A stretch of DNA of 64,000 bases from Pseudomonas entomophila (GTDB lineage: Bacteria > Pseudomonadota > Gammaproteobacteria > Pseudomonadales > Pseudomonadaceae), in assembly GCF_029193575.1 (NCBI RefSeq), contig NZ_JARGCS010000010.1, forward strand, positions 1 to 64,000, given 5' to 3'. Every line of letters starts with the position of its first letter. The stretch's first letter is position 1. Positions 39,865 through 50,717 of the stretch are shown piece by piece. Under the pieces are notes generated by a model. It searched no databases and was not told the origin of the DNA. It saw only the letters and a list, made by a program, of their open reading frames with translations. The translations under genes were made by a program, and so were the position numbers.

Positions 39865-41697
39865 CTAGGACTGTTGCAGGTGCCCGTAGAGTTTGGCGTA
39901 CAGGCCGCCTTCGGCGATCAGTTGCTGATGGCCGCCATCCTCGGCCACATGCCCGCCATCGAACACCAGCACACGATCGGCCTGTTTCACCGCCGACAGG
40001 CGGTGGGCGATGATCAATGTGGTACGGCCATCGAGGAAGCGCGCCAGGGCCTGGTGCAGGTTGTACTCAGTGGCAGCGTCCAGCGCCGAGGTGGCTTCGT
40101 CGAGAATCACCACCTTGGGCTCGGCCAGCACCATGCGGGCAATTGCCAGGCGTTGACGCTGGCCGCCGGAAAGGCGCACCCCGGAACGACCGACCACGCT
40201 GTCCAGGCCTTGCGGCAGCGCGGCGATGGTGGCGTCCAACTGGGCGATGGCCAAGGCTTGCCAGCACGCCTCGTCGCTGCAGTCGCGCCCCATGGCCAGG
40301 TTGGCGCGCACCGTGTCGTTGAACAACGACGGGTGTTGCAACACCACCGCGACATTCTCGCGCAGGGTCTCCAGGCCAATCTCCTGCAAGGTCGCGCCAC
40401 CGAAGCGGATGCTGCCGGCCTGGGCGCTGTACAGACCCAGCAGCAATTGCACCAGAGTGCTCTTGCCGCCGCCGCTGGCGCCGACGATCGCCACCTTCTC
40501 GCCCGGGGCAATGGACAGGTCCAGGTGATCCAGCACCGGTTCGTCGACATAGGCGAAGCGCAGGTCGCGGACTTCGATGCCGACCGTCTCGCGCCCGGCG
40601 AACGGGTCGCTGGCCGCCGGGTACTGCGGCTCGTCATCGCGCGCCAGCAGCTCGTTGAGCCGACTCAGCGCGCCGCCGGCGGCGTAGTAGGCGTATTGCA
40701 GGTTGAGCAACTGCTCCACCGGCCCGATCATGAACCACAGGTAGCTGAACACCGCCAGCATCTGGCCGATCGACAGATCGGAAAACAGCACGGTGAGCAT
40801 CGCCGCCGCGCGGAAAATGTCGATACCAAACTGGAACAGCAAGCCGCTGGCTCGACCACTGGCGTCGCTTTTCCACTGCGAGGCCACGGCGTAGTCGCGC
40901 ACCTCGCGGGCCCGCAGGCCGAGGCGGCCAAGGAAATAACCCTGGCGGTTGCCGGCACGAATCTCCTGGATGGCGTCGAGGGTTTCCGTCAGCGCCTGGG
41001 TGAAACGCCCGGTGCTGTCGTTCTCCAGCTTCTTCAAGTGCTTGACGCGCTTGCCCAACTGCACGGTGAAGTAGATCACCAGCGGGTTGAACAGCAGGAT
41101 CAGCAGCGCCAGTTGCCAATGCATCCAGATGAGGATGGCCGCGGTGCCGGTGAGGGTCAGCACCGCGACCAGGAAACGGCTCAGGGTTTCGCCGACGAAC
41201 TTGTCGAGGGTGTCCAGGTCGGTGACAAGGTGCGTGGTCACCGTGCCACTGCCCAGGCTTTCGTACTCCTTGAGCGAGATGCGCTTGAGGCGCTCGATCA
41301 GGCGGATGCGCAGACGGTAGACGATGTCTTTGGCCAGGCCGGCGAACAGCTTGGCCTGGACCACGCCGAAAGCCAGCGAGGCCAAGCGCAGGGCAAGGGT
41401 CGCTACCAACATCAAGCCGATGTAGCCAGCGGCCACCTGCCAGTCGCTCGGCAGCAGTTGGTTCATCCACTTGAGCGCGGCATCGCCGTGGCCGAGCAGC
41501 ACTTCGTCCACCAGCAGCGGCAACAGCAATGGAATCGGCACGCTGCACAGGGCCGCGAGCACGGCCACCAGGTTGGCGGTCCACAGGGCTTTCTTGTGAT
41601 GCAAGGCCAGGCGGCGGATTTCCGCCCAACTCAGGCGATCGGGCGCAGCGGGGGGATTCCCTGGCACCGGGTCGGGCGACCCGGGCAGGTCAAGCAC
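39865..41697 (-). CDS. ABC exporter with fused membrane and ATPase domains
   Basis: A 610-residue half-transporter of the MsbA/multidrug type. Six membrane helices fill residues about 40-330; the ATPase domain has VGASGGGKSTL (Walker A), LSGGQRQRLAIAR (signature) and VVILDEATSALD (Walker B). It should work as a homodimer exporting lipids or hydrophobic compounds; the cargo is unknown. The GTG start lies within the DsbA gene, 8 bases overlapping, so its synthesis is coupled to that gene and to trhO upstream. Confidence 0.88.
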   Translation of the reverse strand: MLDLPGSPDPVPGNPPAAPDRLSWAEIRRLALHHKKALWTANLVAVLAALCSVPIPLLLPLLVDEVLLGHGDAALKWMNQLLPSDWQVAAGYIGLMLVATLALRLASLAFGVVQAKLFAGLAKDIVYRLRIRLIERLKRISLKEYESLGSGTVTTHLVTDLDTLDKFVGETLSRFLVAVLTLTGTAAILIWMHWQLALLILLFNPLVIYFTVQLGKRVKHLKKLENDSTGRFTQALTETLDAIQEIRAGNRQGYFLGRLGLRAREVRDYAVASQWKSDASGRASGLLFQFGIDIFRAAAMLTVLFSDLSIGQMLAVFSYLWFMIGPVEQLLNLQYAYYAAGGALSRLNELLARDDEPQYPAASDPFAGRETVGIEVRDLRFAYVDEPVLDHLDLSIAPGEKVAIVGASGGGKSTLVQLLLGLYSAQAGSIRFGGATLQEIGLETLRENVAVVLQHPSLFNDTVRANLAMGRDCSDEACWQALAIAQLDATIAALPQGLDSVVGRSGVRLSGGQRQRLAIARMVLAEPKVVILDEATSALDAATEYNLHQALARFLDGRTTLIIAHRLSAVKQADRVLVFDGGHVAEDGGHQQLIAEGGLYAKLYGHLQQS

Positions 41698-42322
41698 AGG
41701 CAGCCTGCTGCAGCCAGCGGCCGAGCAAGGGTTGCAGGCGCTCCAGCGGTTGGTAACCGTTGGTCAGCAGCGCCAACTGGCCGTTGCGCTCGGCCAGCAG
41801 AGTCGGAAAGCCGGCGATGCCCAGGTCCTGCACCCAGCTGAAATCCGCGGCGGTGGCGGCGCGGGTATCAGGGTGGGTGAAGGCCTCGGAGAAACGCCCG
41901 CGCTCGAGGCCGGCCTGCTCGGCCAGGTCGAGCAACTGCGGAGCGCGAGTGACATCCACGCCCTGCTCGTAGAACCCACGCTGAATCAACGCCAGCAGGC
42001 GCCAGGCGCCCTCCTCGTCCAATTCGCGCGCGGTCACCAGGGCCCGACAGGCCGGCTCGGTGTCGTAGACGAAGCCGTCGGGCATCGCCCCTTCGAAACG
42101 GAACGGTTGGCCGGTGGCCGACTCGACCGCCTGCCAGTGCTCGAGGATGTAGCGACGGGTCGAGCCGTCCAGCGCCGAACTGGCGCTGCGCAGGCCGCCC
42201 GGCACCAGGCGGGTGTGCACGCCGGCCTCACGCGCCTGGGCGATGAGCGCCTCGGCCACTGGTGCGAAGCCCCAGCACCAGGAGCACATCGGGTCCATCA
42301 CATAGAGCAGGCGTGCAGTCAT
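41690..42322 (-). CDS. DsbA family protein (FrnE-like)
   Basis: A 210-residue thioredoxin-fold protein with the redox pair in DPMCSWCWGF (CSWC) near residues 11-20 and a helical insert. No signal peptide is visible, so unlike true DsbA it probably stays in the cytoplasm, as do FrnE-type and 2-hydroxychromene isomerase-like relatives. It starts 3 bases after trhO and overlaps the ABC exporter gene by 8 bases. Confidence 0.85.
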   Translation of the reverse strand: MTARLLYVMDPMCSWCWGFAPVAEALIAQAREAGVHTRLVPGGLRSASSALDGSTRRYILEHWQAVESATGQPFRFEGAMPDGFVYDTEPACRALVTARELDEEGAWRLLALIQRGFYEQGVDVTRAPQLLDLAEQAGLERGRFSEAFTHPDTRAATAADFSWVQDLGIAGFPTLLAERNGQLALLTNGYQPLERLQPLLGRWLQQAACA

Positions 42323-42325
42323 GCA

Positions 42326-43258
42326 TCAGGCCTCGGCTTTGTAGTTGTAACCGATCGGGTGTGGCAGGTTGCGGGCCTTTGCCAGCTCGATCTGCTTCTG
42401 CCGGTCGATGGCGCTGCGCCGGGTCTTCTCGCTCAGGGTGTCCCAGCAGTGCGGGCAGCTCACGCCTGGCGAATAGTGCTCGGACGCGCGGTCAGCGGCG
42501 TCGATCGGGTGGCGGCAAGCGTGGCACTGGTCGTACTCGCCCTCGGACAGGTCGTGGCGCACCGTGACCCGGTTGTCGAAGACGAAGCAGTCGCCGTCCC
42601 AGAGGCTTTGTTCCTGAGGCACTTCCTCGAAGTATTTCAGGATGCCGCCCTTAAGATGATAGACCTCCTCGAAGCCCTCACCGAGCATGTAGCTGGAGGC
42701 TTTTTCGCAACGGATGCCACCGGTGCAGAACATCGCCACTTTCTTGTGCTTGCTGGGGTCGAAGTTGGCCTTGATGTACTCCGGGAACTCGCGGAAGGTC
42801 TCGGTCTTCGGGTCGATGGCGCCCTTGAACGTGCCGATGGCCACTTCGTAGTCGTTGCGGGTGTCGATCAGCAGCACTTCGGGGTCGCTGATCAGGGCGT
42901 TCCAGTCCTTGGGCTCGACGTAGGTGCCGACCTGCTGGTTAGGGTCCACGCCCGGCACGCCGAGGGTGACGATCTCTTTTTTGAGCTTGACCTTGGTGCG
43001 GTAGAACGGCTGCTCGTCGCAGTACGACTCTTTGTGGTCGACGTCGACCAGGCGCGGATCGCTGCGCAGCCAGGCCAGCAGGCCATCGATGCCTTCGCGG
43101 CTACCGGACACGGTGCCGTTGATGCCCTCATGGGCCAGCAGCAGGGTGCCTTTGACGCCGTTGTCGAGCAGGGCCTTGAGCAGCGGCTCGCGCAACTCGA
43201 CGAAATCTTCCAGGGTGACGAACTTGTACAACGCCGCCACGACGATGGCTTGGGTCAT
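42326..43258 (-). CDS. trhO: tRNA uridine(34) hydroxylase TrhO
   Basis: TrhO uses oxygen to make 5-hydroxyuridine at the wobble base of certain tRNAs. The 310-residue protein has the N-terminal [12 protein letters not shown] domain, a rhodanese domain with [10 protein letters not shown] and the essential Cys in [10 protein letters not shown], and a C-terminal cysteine-rich region. ATG at 43258 follows GGAGAA. It is the first gene of the trhO-dsbA-ABC group. Confidence 0.93.
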   Translation of the reverse strand: MTQAIVVAALYKFVTLEDFVELREPLLKALLDNGVKGTLLLAHEGINGTVSGSREGIDGLLAWLRSDPRLVDVDHKESYCDEQPFYRTKVKLKKEIVTLGVPGVDPNQQVGTYVEPKDWNALISDPEVLLIDTRNDYEVAIGTFKGAIDPKTETFREFPEYIKANFDPSKHKKVAMFCTGGIRCEKASSYMLGEGFEEVYHLKGGILKYFEEVPQEQSLWDGDCFVFDNRVTVRHDLSEGEYDQCHACRHPIDAADRASEHYSPGVSCPHCWDTLSEKTRRSAIDRQKQIELAKARNLPHPIGYNYKAEA

Positions 43259-43325
43259 GGGTATTTCTCCAGGTGGTTGCCCTCGCAAAGGGCGGACCGG
43301 AATGTACGGGTGCAAGAAAGCGAAA

Positions 43326-43382
43326 ACCGCAATCGCGGGGCAGGCGCTCCTTGTGGGAGCGGGCCTGCCCCGCGATTGCGGT
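43326..43382. repeat. Perfect REP palindrome
   Basis: A 20-bp perfect inverted repeat (arms 43326-43345 and 43363-43382) built on the cgcggggc core encloses a 17-base centre. It sits between trhO and the bolA-type gene, downstream of the latter, and could act as a terminator or mRNA stabiliser. Confidence 0.85.
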
Positions 43383-43412
43383 CGCGGATTCTACCAGAAT
43401 GCCGGAAAGGAT

Positions 43413-43709
43413 TCAGTGCCCGCCGCCGGCGCACACCGGCGAGGCCGGCGCGGCGCCGACCTGGGCCCATTCCTCGGGGGTGTAGGTGTGAATCGCCAGG
43501 GCGTGGATCTGCCCCATCAGCTCACCCATGGTCGCGTAGACCTTCTGGTGGCGCTTGACGCTGTTCAGGCCGGCGAACTGCTCGCTGACGATCACCGCCT
43601 TGTAGTGGGTTTCCTGGCCACGGCTGTGCATGTGGCTTTCGTTCAGCACCTGAAGGTGCTGGCCCACCAAGGGCGCCAGCTGCTGCTCGATGCGTTGCTG
43701 CATGTTCAT
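43413..43709 (-). CDS. bolA: BolA family protein
   Basis: A 98-residue BolA-fold protein with the conserved histidine in NSVKRHQKVY and the ETHYKAVIVSEQF core. These proteins pair with monothiol glutaredoxins and handle iron-sulfur clusters, and in E. coli affect cell shape and biofilm under stress. It follows the DUF2059 gene by 10 bases and ends with a Cys-Ala-Gly-Gly-Gly-His tail. Confidence 0.9.
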   Translation of the reverse strand: MNMQQRIEQQLAPLVGQHLQVLNESHMHSRGQETHYKAVIVSEQFAGLNSVKRHQKVYATMGELMGQIHALAIHTYTPEEWAQVGAAPASPVCAGGGH

Positions 43710-43719
43710 CGGGTCGGGC

Positions 43720-44241
43720 TCACTTCTTCGCCGGGGCGGCCTTGCCGGCGTTCGGGTCGAGTTCCTTGGTCATGTCGTCGAGCAGCTTGTTGACCACCGG
43801 CACTGCTGGCTCCAGGTTCTGCTGGGTCAGTTGGGCCGACTGCTGGGTGACGCGCGGCATTTCACGCAGGACTTTCTTGCCCAGCGGGGTCTCGTAGAAC
43901 TTGACCAGGTCGGTCAGTTCGGCCTCGGTGAAGGTCTTGGTGTACAGGTCGACCATCTGCGGCTTGAGCTTCTTCCAACCAATGGCGTTGTCCAGCGCAG
44001 CATTGGCCTTGGCGGTGTAGCTGTCGAGCACGGTCTTCTTGGCGGCTGGCGCCTGGGTCTGCTCGAAGCGCTGGGCAAACATCTGCTGGACCTGCATGTA
44101 CACCGGGGTGCCCAGCTTGTCGGCATTGACCAGGGTCAGGAATTTCTCGGCGGCGGCGTTGTGGCTGGCAGTGGCAGCGAGCACCTGACCGCTGGAGCAG
44201 ACCAGGGCGACGGCGACGCAGAGGGCACGGAGACGGGTCAT
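43720..44241 (-). CDS. DUF2059 secreted protein
   Basis: A 173-residue protein with a clear signal peptide (MTRLRALCVAVALVCSSGQVLAA, cut after ALA-type site). The mature part contains a DUF2059 helical domain (FTEAELTDLVKFYETPLGKKVL). It is exported to the periplasm; no role is known. ATG at 44241 is chosen over the longer frame to 44289 because it gives the signal peptide and follows GGAAA. It is followed by bolA. Confidence 0.85.
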   Translation of the reverse strand: MTRLRALCVAVALVCSSGQVLAATASHNAAAEKFLTLVNADKLGTPVYMQVQQMFAQRFEQTQAPAAKKTVLDSYTAKANAALDNAIGWKKLKPQMVDLYTKTFTEAELTDLVKFYETPLGKKVLREMPRVTQQSAQLTQQNLEPAVPVVNKLLDDMTKELDPNAGKAAPAKK

Positions 44242-44397
44242 TGCATTTCCTTCAAGAGAGATGGAGGCGAGTACCTCAGAGTAGAGCATTCTGCGCTGCC
44301 TGGGGCGCGCCGCTCAAGTGGCAAGACGAGCGTGGAACCGCTCTTTCGATTCAGGGCCTAAACTGCGATTTCGGACTGACAAAGGAGTGAACGCAGC

Positions 44398-45792
<1,395 letters not shown>

Positions 45793-45811
45793 TCGGGCCT
45801 CGGTGGCGGCG

Positions 45812-46765
45812 CTACAGCGCCCGCGCCATGCGCGCCCGCCACCCCGCCACCAGCGAAGGCCCCAACGCCACCAACGCCGACCCCAGCACCACGGTCACCG
45901 CCCCGGCATAGCCCAGCGCGTTGATCTGTTCGGCGTGCACGTACTCAGGCCATGCCCACGCCGACACCGCCACGGCGATGAACGTCACCAGCGGTGTCAG
46001 CGCCAGGGTCGCGCTGACCCGTGATGCCTCCCAGTGCGCCAGCGCTTCGGCGAACGCGCCATAGGCCACCAGGGTATTGAGACAACACGCCAGCAGCAGC
46101 CAGCCCTGCACCGGGCTCAACTGCAACGCCTCCAGCGGATGCACCCAGGGCGTCAACAACGCCGCGCAGCACAGGTAGATCACCATCATCACCTGCTGCG
46201 AATGCCACACCGTCAGCAGTTGCTTCTGGCTCAGGGCATAGAACACCCAGATGCTGGTGGCCAGGATGATGGTCAGCACGCCGGTGGTGTAGGTGCCCAG
46301 CGAGGTCAGCAACTCTTCAAGGCGCTGGTTGAAGAACAGCCCGAAACCGGCCAGCAGCACCAACAGGCCCAGCCCCTGCCCCAGGCTGAAGCGCTCCTTG
46401 AACACGAACACACTGGCCACCAGCAGCAGCACCGGGCCGAGTTGCACCACCAGTTGCGCGGTGCCGGGGCTGAGCAGTTTCAGGCCGACCAAGTACAACA
46501 CATAGTTGCCCAACAGCCCGGCCACGGCCACCGCCACCAGGCCGTAGCCCTTGCGCCCGAGCCCATCGAAGCGGGGCAGGCGCCGGTTGGCCGCGAGCCA
46601 GGCGAACAACAGGCCGCCGGACACCAGCAGGCGGTACCAGGTGACGGTCACCGGGTCCATGACCTGCAGCACCTGCTTGAGCTTGATCGGCAGGATGCCC
46701 CAGAGCAGCGCGGTCAGCAGCGCCAGGAACAGGCCATAGACCCAGCGACCGGAAGAAATGTGCAT
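45812..46765 (-). CDS. rarD: EamA family transporter (RarD type)
   Basis: A ten-helix drug/metabolite transporter of 317 residues made of two EamA repeats; the motifs WGILPIKLKQVLQVMDPVTVTWYR at the start and YVLYLVGLKLLSPGTAQLV are typical of RarD. The substrate is unknown (RarD was linked to chloramphenicol sensitivity). It is convergent with fumC with a 19-base gap. Confidence 0.85.
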   Translation of the reverse strand: MHISSGRWVYGLFLALLTALLWGILPIKLKQVLQVMDPVTVTWYRLLVSGGLLFAWLAANRRLPRFDGLGRKGYGLVAVAVAGLLGNYVLYLVGLKLLSPGTAQLVVQLGPVLLLVASVFVFKERFSLGQGLGLLVLLAGFGLFFNQRLEELLTSLGTYTTGVLTIILATSIWVFYALSQKQLLTVWHSQQVMMVIYLCCAALLTPWVHPLEALQLSPVQGWLLLACCLNTLVAYGAFAEALAHWEASRVSATLALTPLVTFIAVAVSAWAWPEYVHAEQINALGYAGAVTVVLGSALVALGPSLVAGWRARMARAL

Positions 46766-46898
46766 AGCGTCCTCGATTCGAGCCCGTGGTGGGGGGTAGA
46801 GGGATTCTAAGGGCCCGGGAGGCGCGGCTGGGGGATGGATGCGGGAAAAGATTTCATCAGGTCATTCTTGTGCGGCATGGGTAAGGAGGCGGGTTGCC

Positions 46899-46934
46899 TG
46901 TGCCGGGCCCATCGCGGGGCAAGCCCCCACACAG
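46899..46934. repeat. Single REP element
   Basis: A REP core (gcccatcgcggggcaagccc) stands in the spacer between the divergently placed rarD start and the end of the polyphosphate phosphotransferase gene. I see no gene in the 213-base gap. Confidence 0.65.
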
Positions 46935-46978
46935 GTACAGCGCTGTTCTCAGAAACGGCGCTGCACCTGTACATGGGG

Positions 46979-48472
46979 CTACTTCTTGTCCTTGGCGAAC
47001 GCCGCCTCCAGCGCCTCGTTGATCGTGCGCAGCACTTTCACCCGCGCCCAGCGCTTGTCATTGGCCTCCACCAGCGTCCACGGCGCGATCTCGGTGCTGG
47101 TGCGGTCGACCATGTCGCCCACTGCCTCGGCGTAGGCGTCCCACTTGTCGCGGTTGCGCCAGTCTTCCTCGGTGATCTTGTAGCGTTTGAAGGGGATCTG
47201 CTCCCGCTCCTCGAAGCGCTCGAGCTGCGTCTGCTGGTCGATCGACAACCAGAACTTGACCACCACCACCCCGGCGTTGCTGATCTGCTCCTCGAAGTCG
47301 TTGATCTCGCCATAGGCGCGCATCCAGTCGGCCGGGCTGCAGAACCCCTCGACGCGCTCCACCAGCACCCGACCGTACCAGGAGCGGTCGAAGATGGTGA
47401 ATTTGCCGCGCGCCGGGATATGCCGCCAGAAACGCCACAGGTAGGGCTGCGCACGCTCCTCTTCAGTGGGCGCGGCGATCGGCACGATGCGGTACTGGCG
47501 CGGGTCCAGGGCCGCGGCGACGCGGCGGATCGCCCCGCCCTTGCCCGCCGCGTCGTTGCCCTCGAACACCGCCACCAGCGCATGCTGGCGCATGTGCTTG
47601 TGGCGCAGCAGGCCGGCCAGGCGCGCCTGCTCGCTGACCAATTGCTTCTGGTAGTCGTGTTTGTCCAGGCGCCGGGTCATGTCCAGCGCCCCCAGCAGGC
47701 TCTTCTGGTCGATGCTGCGCCCGAGCGGCGCGACGTTGCCCTTGTGCTTGTCCTTCGGGTCGACGGCCAGCGCGGCCTGCAGGCTTTCCAGGAGGATGCG
47801 GCCCACCGCCAGGCTGCGGTAGTGCGGGTCGACGCCCTCGATCACATGCCACGGCGCATAGTCGCGGCTGGTCCGGCGCAGCACCCGCTCGCCGAAGCGC
47901 ACGAAGCGGTCGTAGGTTTGCGACTGCTGCCAGTCCAGCGGGCTGATGCGCCAGCTGTGCTGGGGGTCGTCCTTGAGTGCCTTGAGCCGTGCCTTCATCT
48001 GTTTCTTGGACAGGTGGAACCAGAATTTGATGACCAGCGCGCCTTCGTCGCAGAGCATCTGCTCGAGACGCTCGGCGCCCGCGATGGCCTGGTCGAGCAC
48101 GGCGTCCTTGAACTGGCCATGCACCCGGCCCTGGATCATCTGGCTGTACCAATTGCCGAAGAACACCCCCATGCGCCCTTTTGGCGGCAGTGCCCGCCAG
48201 TAGCGCCAGGCCGGTGGCCGGGCCAGTTCCTCGTCGGTCTGCTGGTCGAAGGTGCGCACTTCGATCAGGCGCGGGTCCATCCATTCGTTGAGCAGCTTGA
48301 CCGTCTCGCCCTTGCCTGCGCCCTCGACCCCGTTGATCAGCACGATCACCGGGAAGCGCGACTGCTGCTTGAGTTCATACTGGGCCTCGAGCAGTGCCTC
48401 GCGCAGGGCGGGCACTTCGGCTTCATAGGTGTCCTTGTCGATGCTGTGACCGATTTCCGCAGATTCGAACAT
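46979..48472 (-). CDS. pap: Polyphosphate:AMP phosphotransferase
   Basis: A two-domain PPK2-type enzyme of 497 residues that uses polyphosphate to turn AMP into ADP. Each domain has a P-loop: INGVEGAGKGE in the first and FEGNDAAGKGG in the second, followed by the PPK2 lid motifs RPPAWRYWRALP and QPYLWRFWRHIP. Two fused domains mark the class II AMP-specific group. It is divergent from mnmC. Confidence 0.93.
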   Translation of the reverse strand: MFESAEIGHSIDKDTYEAEVPALREALLEAQYELKQQSRFPVIVLINGVEGAGKGETVKLLNEWMDPRLIEVRTFDQQTDEELARPPAWRYWRALPPKGRMGVFFGNWYSQMIQGRVHGQFKDAVLDQAIAGAERLEQMLCDEGALVIKFWFHLSKKQMKARLKALKDDPQHSWRISPLDWQQSQTYDRFVRFGERVLRRTSRDYAPWHVIEGVDPHYRSLAVGRILLESLQAALAVDPKDKHKGNVAPLGRSIDQKSLLGALDMTRRLDKHDYQKQLVSEQARLAGLLRHKHMRQHALVAVFEGNDAAGKGGAIRRVAAALDPRQYRIVPIAAPTEEERAQPYLWRFWRHIPARGKFTIFDRSWYGRVLVERVEGFCSPADWMRAYGEINDFEEQISNAGVVVVKFWLSIDQQTQLERFEEREQIPFKRYKITEEDWRNRDKWDAYAEAVGDMVDRTSTEIAPWTLVEANDKRWARVKVLRTINEALEAAFAKDKK

Positions 48473-48578
48473 AGGGGTTCCTTCGTTTGGTCAGATCCAA
48501 GCCGCAAGCTGCAAGAATAGGCAGGCCATGCCACTATTCGCTCTTTCTTATAGCGCGAAGCTCGCCACTTGTAACTTT

Positions 48579-50558
48579 ATGCCAGACATTCCCCACGCCC
48601 AGATCGACTGGGACGACCAGGGCCGCCCCCACTCGCGCCAATACGACGACGTCTACTTCTCGAAAAACGAGGGCGTGGAAGAAACGCTGCACGTGTTCAT
48701 CGAGCAGAATCACCTCGACCAGCGCTTCAGCGAACTGGCCCCGCACACTTGCCTGGTGATCGGCGAAACCGGCTTCGGCACCGGCATGAATTTCTTCTGC
48801 GCCTGGCAACGCTTCGCCGAACGCGCCCACCCCGACGCCCGCCTGCACTTCGTCAGCGTCGAGAAATACCCCCTCAGCCACCCAGACCTGACCCGCGCCA
48901 CCGCGCTCTGGCCAGACTTCGCGCCTTACACCCGCCAGTTGCTGGCGCAGTACGTGGCGGTGCACCCGGGCTTCCAGCAGTTCAGCTTCGAAGACGGTCG
49001 GGTGACCCTGACCCTGTTGATCGGCGACGTGCTGGAGCAACTGCCACACCTCGACGCCCCCATCGATGCCTGGTTCCTCGACGGCTTCGCCCCGGCGAAG
49101 AACCCCGACATGTGGACGCCGGAACTGTTCACCCAGCTGGCACGGCTGTCGCGCCCCGGCACCACGCTGGCCACCTTCACCACCACCGGTTGGGTGCGCC
49201 GCGCGCTGGTCGCCGCAGGCTTCGTCATGAAAAAAGTGCCGGGTATCGGCAAGAAGTGGGAGGTCATGGGCGGCGCGTTCAGCGGCTGGCCCGCCGACCA
49301 GCCGGCCCCGCCCCGCCCGGCCCCCTGGTACGCCCGCCCTCGCCCGCTCGACGGCCCTCGCGAGGCCCTGGTGATCGGCGCCGGGCTCGCTGGCAGCGCC
49401 ACTGCCGCCAGCCTCGCCGCGCGGGGGTGGCAGGTCAGCGTGCTGGAGCGCCATGATGCCCCGGCCCGGGAGGCCTCGGGCAACCCGCAGGGGGTGCTGT
49501 ACCTCAAGCTGTCGGCCCATGGCACCGCGCTGTCGCAGATGATCCTCGCCGGTTTCGGCTACACCCGCCGCTGGCTCGAACGCCTGCAACGCGGCCACGA
49601 CTGGGATGGCTGCGGCGTGCTGCAGTTGGCCTTCGACACCCAGGAGGCCGAGCGCCAGGCCAAGCTCGCCGGCGCCTTCGACAACAGCCTGCTACGCCCG
49701 CTGGACCAGGCTCAAGCCGAGGCCATCGCCGGCATCGGCCTGCCCAGCGGCGGCCTGTTCTATCCCGAAGGCGGCTGGGTGCACCCGCCCGCGTTGTGCC
49801 AGGCGCAACTGCGCCACCCGCGCATCCGCGTGCTCACCCATCACGAGGTGATCGACCTGCGCCGCGTCGACGGCGCATGGCAGGCCTGGGACGGCGAGCG
49901 CCTGCTGGCCAGCGCGCCGCTGGTGGTGCTGGCCGGCGCCGCCGAGGTGCGCCGTTTCCCGGCGTGCGCCGGGCTGCCGCTCAAGCGCATCCGCGGGCAG
50001 GTCACCCGGCTGCCGGCCAACCCGGCCAGCGCCGCGCTGGCCACCGTGGTCTGCGCCGAAGGCTACGTGGCGCCACCGCGCGACGGCGAACACACCCTCG
50101 GCGCCAGCTTCGACTTCCACAACCAGGACCTCGCCCCCACGGCCGCCGAGCATGCCGGCAACCTGGCATTGCTCGACGAGATTTCCCCCGACCTGGCCCA
50201 GCGCCTCGCCAGCGACGCACTGGACCCTTCGCAACTGCAAGGCCGCGCGGCGTTTCGCTGCACCAGCCCGGACTACCTGCCGATCGTTGGCCCGCTGGCC
50301 GACCCGCAGGCCTTCGCCGCCGCCTATGCGGTGCTGGGCAAGGACGCGCGCCAGGTGCCGGAAATTGAGTGTCCCTGGCTCGAGGGCCTGTACGTCAACA
50401 GCGGCCACGGCTCGCGCGGGCTGATCACCGCGCCGTTGTGTGGCGAGCTGGTCGCCGCCTGGGCCAGCGGCGAACCGCTGCCGCTGCCCCGGGCGGTGGC
50501 CGAGGCCTGCCACCCCAACCGGTTCGCGCTGCGGGCGTTGATTCGCGGCAAGCGCTAG
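48579..50558 (+). CDS. mnmC: tRNA 5-methylaminomethyl-2-thiouridine biosynthesis bifunctional protein MnmC
   Basis: A 659-residue fusion that finishes mnm5s2U at the tRNA wobble position. The N-terminal methyltransferase has GETGFGTGMNFF and DGFAPAKNPDMW; the C-terminal FAD oxidoreductase starts at VIGAGLAGSATAASLA (about residue 265) and ends with VNSGHGSRGL. ATG at 48579 is taken because MPDIPHAQIDWDDQG is the family start; the longer frame from 48528 is not, although no good ribosome site precedes either. Confidence 0.92.
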   Translation: MPDIPHAQIDWDDQGRPHSRQYDDVYFSKNEGVEETLHVFIEQNHLDQRFSELAPHTCLVIGETGFGTGMNFFCAWQRFAERAHPDARLHFVSVEKYPLSHPDLTRATALWPDFAPYTRQLLAQYVAVHPGFQQFSFEDGRVTLTLLIGDVLEQLPHLDAPIDAWFLDGFAPAKNPDMWTPELFTQLARLSRPGTTLATFTTTGWVRRALVAAGFVMKKVPGIGKKWEVMGGAFSGWPADQPAPPRPAPWYARPRPLDGPREALVIGAGLAGSATAASLAARGWQVSVLERHDAPAREASGNPQGVLYLKLSAHGTALSQMILAGFGYTRRWLERLQRGHDWDGCGVLQLAFDTQEAERQAKLAGAFDNSLLRPLDQAQAEAIAGIGLPSGGLFYPEGGWVHPPALCQAQLRHPRIRVLTHHEVIDLRRVDGAWQAWDGERLLASAPLVVLAGAAEVRRFPACAGLPLKRIRGQVTRLPANPASAALATVVCAEGYVAPPRDGEHTLGASFDFHNQDLAPTAAEHAGNLALLDEISPDLAQRLASDALDPSQLQGRAAFRCTSPDYLPIVGPLADPQAFAAAYAVLGKDARQVPEIECPWLEGLYVNSGHGSRGLITAPLCGELVAAWASGEPLPLPRAVAEACHPNRFALRALIRGKR

Positions 50559-50717
50559 CTTGCCAAGGCGTGGCGCAGCGCAAGGGCCGCCAAGCGGCCC
50601 CAACGCCCAACGCTTATAACCGATCGATCTAAAACTCTCACTCTTCCCCTGGGTCAGTTTCCTTATGTGCCCCACCCTGGGGCGCACTTTCCCCAACGGC
50701 AAAACCGGTAAGGACCT

